From positions 3,844,001 to 3,908,000 of the forward strand of contig NC_063994.1 of the NCBI RefSeq assembly GCF_932276165.1: 64,000 nucleotides of DNA, written 5' to 3'. Positions 59,448 to 64,000 of the stretch are shown here, piece after piece (the stretch's first letter is position 1; every line of letters begins with the position of its first letter). The notes under the pieces are model-generated. The model saw only the letters and a program-made list of their open reading frames with translations. It ran no database searches and was not told the origin of the DNA. The DNA is from Plutella xylostella (lineage: Eukaryota > Arthropoda > Insecta > Lepidoptera > Plutellidae). Both the position numbers and the translations under genes were made by a program.

Positions 59448-59562
59448 GTGAACTTTCACCAAATTTTAAAACGTATAATTTAGTCGCCTGTCAAATGTCT
59501 GTCGTTTAGTACCAAATGGATTTCAAGTTTGATATAAACTCAATTTCAAATACGTTTTAGGT
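59448..59562. mobile_element. short foldback related to 1815-1942
   Basis: GGTGAACTTTCACCAAATTT, GTCGCCTGTCAAATGTCTGT and CAAATACGTTTTAGG follow the same plan as the nested palindrome at 1815. Confidence 0.5.
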
Positions 59563-60007
59563 ATTATTTCAAGTTTTATTTGAACCTACTCATTTAACTT
59601 AATAGATCATTGTCTTGGATTTTTTCCCTTTTTGAACTTGGCAGTAGCAAAATATATTCAGTGGCCTACCACTAGAGTCGCTAGACCGATGAAATTCCAA
59701 CCTGTGTACGTTACGTGTGTACGTTAACGTTATCATTTTATTATATAGAATAGACGAATACATCGTTAACATTTATTCAGATTCGCAGCTTTCAGTTCGT
59801 AATAATATACAACATAATGAGCTTACCTCATGTTGCTTCATTATCTTTTTCTTTTCGTTGTACATAAACTGGAGAAAATTAAAAACGAGATTCGTTAAAA
59901 TGAATATTATAAATGGTAGGTATTATTATGATTTTAATTTGTAAATACTATATTAAGTTAATAACTACTTCACTTCAATTTCCTTTTAGGTACTAGGTAT
60001 GTAAATA

Positions 60008-60379
60008 CCTGCCTCTGTGGTCTAGTGGTAGAAGCTTCGCTTCATAACCCAGAGGTCCCGGGTTCGATTCCCGGGTGGGACCATCAATTTGTGTTTCTAA
60101 ATTGTGGTTCTAAGTTTGGTTAGGACATAGAAGGCTGATCACCTGATGTCCGAAACAGTGAAACGATCCATGCTGTCGGATGGGCATGTAAAGCAGTCGG
60201 TCCTGCGCCTAGCTCTCTCCAGTCGTGTCGGTCAATCCGTCCCATTGGGCTATGAGAGTGATGGAACAGAGAGTGCTCCTGTGTACTGCGCACACACTTG
60301 GGCACTATAATCTACTCCTGCGTAGATGGCTGATCTCAATTGAGATTGGCCGCCGTGGCCGAAATTCGGCTAGGAGGAC
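60008..60379 (+). mobile_element. tRNA-headed SINE (type 3) with (ATT)n tail
   Basis: A tRNA-like head has box A TGGTCTAGTGG, a CAT at the anticodon position and box B GGGTTCGATTCCC. The acceptor arms (GCCTCTG against GGGACC) do not pair, so it is not a working tRNA gene. The body runs through GATGTCCGAAACAGTGAAAC and GATTGGCCGCCGTGGCCGAA to CGGCTAGGAGGACA. The tail is (TTA)n at 60380-60400. Pol III promoter boxes look intact. Confidence 0.75.
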
Positions 60380-60400
60380 ATTATTATTATTATTATTATT
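60380..60400. repeat. (TTA)n microsatellite shared by SINE tail and LINE 3' end
   Basis: Seven TTA units. The left side is the end of the SINE, the right side the 3' end of the minus-strand LINE. Confidence 0.85.
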
Positions 60401-62352
60401 CAATTTCTGATTTTATTCAGCTCGGTTGTTAACCGGTATTAATAATGCACACGGGCCTAAGCCAAGTGCGCATCATGTTGGAAAGTTGTTGATGGTAAAG
60501 ATGGATTGTTATGTTGGGTTGGGTCATTTTGTAAGAATTTCCGGACTATTCTGCATGTGTTTAATATGGCTGCTTTTTGTAATGTAATGTAGGTGTATGC
60601 GGGTAGTTGCAAAGATCTCAGAGATTGATGTAGCTGTTTTGGTATGACCCCTGTAGTTGATAATACAATCGGTATTATCGACGCCGATTCTAAACGCCAC
60701 ATTCTAGTCACTTCATCCCTGAGATCCGTGTATTTTGCGAGTTTTTCTGAAATTGTGCTCTGTAGGTTGTGTGTATTTGGTATTGCTATATCTATGATCT
60801 GGGCAGTTTTTAGTTGTTTGTGTATAATTGTGATGTCGGGTCTATTGAAGTGAGTAGTGCGGTCTGTCAAGATTGCCCTGTCGAAATACAGCTTGTGAGT
60901 GTTATTTTCGAGGACAACTTCTGGGGCATATTTGTAGTAGGGTACAGGTGGTTGTGGTAGAAGATTGTATTTGATTGCTAATTTTTGGTGGATTATATTC
61001 GCAACTTGATCGTGGCGATGTTTGTAATCAGTTTGTACTATGGATTTGCATGCGCCTGTTATATGTTGAATGGTTTCGGGTGCAGAGTTACATTTACGGC
61101 ATTTATCGTTCTGTGAGCCTGGTAATTTCATTATGTGCTTTTGATAAGTCTTCGTTTCTATAACTTGATCCTGTATAGCTACCATGAACCCTTCAGTCTC
61201 CGGGAAGAGTTCCCCGCGACGGAGCCACTCGTGCGACGCTAGCTTGTCGACGTTGGGTTGGCTCAAGTCGTGGGGATGTCGTCCGTGCAGAGACTTTTGT
61301 GTCCACTCACTTATTTTCACTGCTTCTTCTGTCTGTTTTTCATTCGTTTGGGGGTTGTGGTCTTGTAGGTTTAGCGGAGTGAGTTTGTTATCTGTGTGTA
61401 CTATTGCATTATGGATCTCAGATGTTTTAGCTTTTTCATGAAAGTAGTGTCTAAGCGTTTGAATTTGTTTATTATGGAGGTTTAAAATATCTATTAATCC
61501 TCGGCCCCCTTCACCACGGGGCAGGGTTTGGCGTTGAACGCATGCTCTTGGATGATGCTTCCTAGATTTGGTCATAGATGTATTAATGATCCGCTGGAGG
61601 TTTTTCAATTCAGTTTTGGACCAGTTTATGATACCGAAGGAGTACGTCAAGATAGGTATTGCATAGGTGTTGATGGCTTTGATGGTATTTGTGGCATTGA
61701 GTTGGGTTTTTAAAATTGAGTTTAATCTGTGTTTGAATTGTGTGATGAGTCTTGTTTTTGTTTCCTTAGTCTGTATTTGCTTACTTTGGTTGTATCCTAA
61801 ATATTTATAGCTCTCTCCTTCTTTCAGATGTTCAACATGGTTACCATCTATTGTTTCATATTCGTGTTCAAAAGTCTTACCTGCTTTAACTGAGTTAGTT
61901 CTGCATTTATCTATTCCAAAGTCCATTTTTATATCCTTTGACAGCCTATCCGTGGTTTTCGCTAGTAAATTGAGGTCGGTTTGGGTGTTTGCATAAAGTT
62001 TTATATCGTCCATGTAGAGAAGGTGGTTTAGTTTGAAGTCAAAGTTGTCAGATTTTTGGATTCTGAAACCAGTGTTTGTGTTATTTAGCGTATTCGACAG
62101 TGGATTTAATGCTAAGCAAAACCATAGAGGACTTAGTGCGTCGCCTTGAAAAATGCCTCTCTGTATTTTAATTGTATCTGTTTCTTTGTCACTAAGTTTG
62201 AGCTTTGTTGACCATTGGTTCATAATGAAATTTAGAAATGTTATTATATCCGGATGAATTTTATACAATGTTAATACCTTTAGTAACTAACTGCGAGGGA
62301 CGGAATCATACGCTTTTTTGTAATCTATATACATTGTGAACAGATCCTTTTT
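60401..62352 (-). pseudogene. R4/Dong-like LINE, C-terminal half (RT, zinc finger, restriction-like endonuclease)
   Basis: After a TAG stop (62287-62289, minus) a 603-codon frame runs to 60457. Just upstream of the stop is RT motif A (YIDYKKAYDSVPR). The frame has RT motif B (GIFQGDALSPLWFCLALNP), catalytic YMDD (residues 85-88), a CCHC finger (C390, C393, H402, C407) and a restriction-like endonuclease with RPD (476-478), D493 and KY (512-513). This architecture, one ORF with a C-terminal endonuclease of this type, belongs to the R2/R4/NeSL group. The TAA-repeat target fits Dong/R4. The 3' UTR is about 56 bp (60401-60456) and meets (TTA)n. The frame has no proper start; it is broken by the stop and by the insertion upstream. 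Confidence 0.8.
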
Positions 62353-63004
62353 AGGGTTCCGTAGCCAAAATGGCAAAAACGGAACCCTTATAGTTTCGTC
62401 ATGTCCGTCTGTCCGTCTGTCCGTCTGTCCGTCTGTCACAGCCGATTTACTCGGAAACTATAAGTACTACAGTGATGAAATTTGATGGGAATATGTGTTG
62501 TATGAACCGCTACAAAAATATGACACTAAATAGTAAAAAAAAGAATTGGGGGTGGGGCCCCCCATACATGTAACTGAGGGATGAAATTTTTTTTTTCTGT
62601 ACATACCCGTGTGGGGTATCAATGGAAAGGTCTTTTAAAATGATATAAAGTTTTCTAAAAAACATTTTTCTTAAAGTACATACCCGTGTACATACCCGTG
62701 TGGGGTATCAATGGAAAGGTCTTTTAAAATGATATAAAGTTTTCTAAAAAACATTTTTCTTAAAGTGAACGGTTTTTGAGATATCAGCTCTCAAAGTCGT
62801 AAAAAGTATGTCCCCCCCCCTCTATTTTTATAACTACGGGGTATAAAATTCTAAAAAAAATAGAGGTGATGCATGCTAATTAACTCTTTCAACGATTTTT
62901 GGTTTGATCAAAGTATCTCTTATAGTTTTTGAGATAGGTTGATTTAACTGTAATTTTGCTGCTACGGAACCCTTTGTGCGCGAGCCCGACTCGCACTTGG
63001 CCGG
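62353..63004 (-). mobile_element. CCGGCCAAGTGCGAGTCGGG dispersed repeat, copy C, inside the LINE
   Basis: Minus-strand copy of 8228-8790 with four CCGTCTGT units near 62405 and an internal tandem duplication (TACATACCCGTGTGGGGTAT at about 62602 and 62690). It is set in a lysine-rich A run of the LINE coding strand, with oligo-A on both sides. Confidence 0.85.
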
Positions 63005-64000
63005 TTTTTTCTTTTTTTGAACTAGTTTTAAAATTACTGCATCTATTGTGAGTTGTTCCTTGCATCCGTGACTGTATTTCCTGCATCCCTTTTGTTGTTC
63101 AGCTAGTATGTTATGGTTTTCAGAGTGTAAGTATATGATCCGTGTGAGACAAGATGTAAGTATTTTATAAATGGTTTGCAGACATGTTATTGGCCTATAT
63201 TTTGCGGGGTTTTTCATATCTTCTGTATCTTTAGGTAACATATATGTTATTCCTTGGGTGATGTGTTCTGGTAACAATAGCGGGTTCTTTATAAAATCGT
63301 TGATAAAATTAAATAGGAACGGGTGAATGTGCGTAAACTTTTTATACCAGTAGTTATGGATATGGTCAGATCCAGGGGCTTTCCAATTATGTAAACATTT
63401 TAATACATCTTGAAATATTTCTATAGATATATTTTCAAATTCCATCTGTGGGATTTCCGAAATTTTAATTTCTTCTTCCTTTATCCACTCAGCATCCTTG
63501 TTGTGCTCAACTGGGTTCTCCCATATTTTTGACCAAAAATTGTGTAATTCGTGTGTTGGAGGCATGTCTGGGTTAGAATTTGTGTTATTTGTGTTATTGT
63601 TTGTGGTAGAGTTTTGAAGATTGCGATAAAATTGTTTCTGATTATTTGTGAATTGAATGTTTTGTGTTTTACGTAGTGTGCATGAATTGTATCTTTTGAG
63701 ACGGTTGGAAGCGACTGTTAATTTTTGTTTCAGTGTATCAAGGAAGTGTGCTAATTGTGTGTTCGGGTCTTCATGTACTGAGTGTGTTTGGTATTGCTTT
63801 AGTATTTCTTCTACTTTCAATACTAGTTTTCTGTTCCTATTTCCAGCAATATAATGTGTTAGTCTACTTATCTTAGCTCTTAAATCAGAAATTTTACGTT
63901 CAAGCCTAATTTGCCATTTGGGTTTCCTTTTGCTGTTTTGAGTGTTTGATGAATCAAGGGATAGTGTTAGTTTACTACCATTAAGTTTAGCAGCTGTCCA
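63005..64000 (-). pseudogene. R4/Dong-like LINE, N-terminal part (runs off window)
   Basis: On the minus strand the frame is open from the window edge at 64000 through QLTIDAVILKLVQKKKK at the insertion point. It includes NWKAPGSDHIHNYWYKKF and KYRPITCLQTIYKIL, the early RT motifs. The apparent start near 63820 is only a TTG codon inside the frame. Codons at the junction (Q-K-K-K-K, then K-D-L-F-T at 62352) join in frame if the repeat and one target copy are removed, so the frame was continuous before insertion. The amino-terminal DNA-binding part lies outside the window. Confidence 0.8.

Noticed and set aside
60008..60083. Functional tRNA gene with CAT anticodon
   Set aside because: The acceptor arms do not pair and the sequence continues into a SINE body with an (ATT)n tail. 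The heads at 15841, 25213, 25545, 29737 and 36079 were rejected as tRNA genes for similar reasons.
60644..61713. Plus-strand frames of 61-85 codons across 60644-61713
   Set aside because: Shadows of the minus-strand R4/Dong-like ORF.

Overview
This is eukaryotic nuclear DNA from a moth or butterfly (Lepidoptera). The evidence is AT-rich sequence full of tRNA-headed SINEs, foldback and TIR elements, non-LTR retrotransposon tails and dispersed repeats of lepidopteran type, plus one clear neuropeptide gene whose encoded peptides match the moth allatostatin-A (helicostatin/cydiastatin) set.

The only confidently recognised host gene is allatostatin A, on the + strand. Three coding exons (43495-43742, 43909-44036, 44637-44944) join in phase to a 227-residue preprohormone with a signal peptide and nine FGL-amide peptides, each ended by G-K-R. 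The first coding exon is preceded by a splice acceptor, so a 5' untranslated exon is expected. A strong candidate lies about 30 kb upstream at 13455-13575, with a TATA box at about -32, an initiator-like start and a consensus donor. If this is correct, the gene spans about 31.6 kb and most of the window is its first intron.

Layout. 1-13390: intergenic DNA made of repeats. 13400-13575: candidate promoter and exon 1. 13576-43493: candidate intron 1, holding SINEs, Tc1/mariner-like MITEs, several long TIR/foldback elements, a 1.4-kb long inverted repeat, a 10-bp minisatellite and a foldback element ending 50 nt before the exon 2 acceptor. 43494-45150: coding exons and 3' region. 47780-50590: a foldback element followed by a 5'-truncated Jockey/CR1-like LINE with an uninterrupted reverse transcriptase. 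51128-55535: a dispersed repeat split by nested hAT-like elements, one with a perfect 8-bp target duplication. 57001-57309: a 102-codon frame on the minus strand resembling the end of an RNA-virus superfamily 1 helicase, probably an endogenous viral element of virga/nege-like origin. 58589-59199: an inverted array of degenerate 16-bp units. 60008-64000: a SINE whose (TTA)n tail abuts the 3' end of an R4/Dong-type LINE with a restriction-like endonuclease; that LINE is broken by a stop codon and by insertion of a dispersed repeat, and runs off the window.

Most other open frames lie inside SINEs or other repeats. The window mixes one compact neuropeptide gene with several generations of nested mobile DNA, whose order can be read from target duplications and from one empty/filled site pair. 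All family assignments come from reading the sequence; no search was run.
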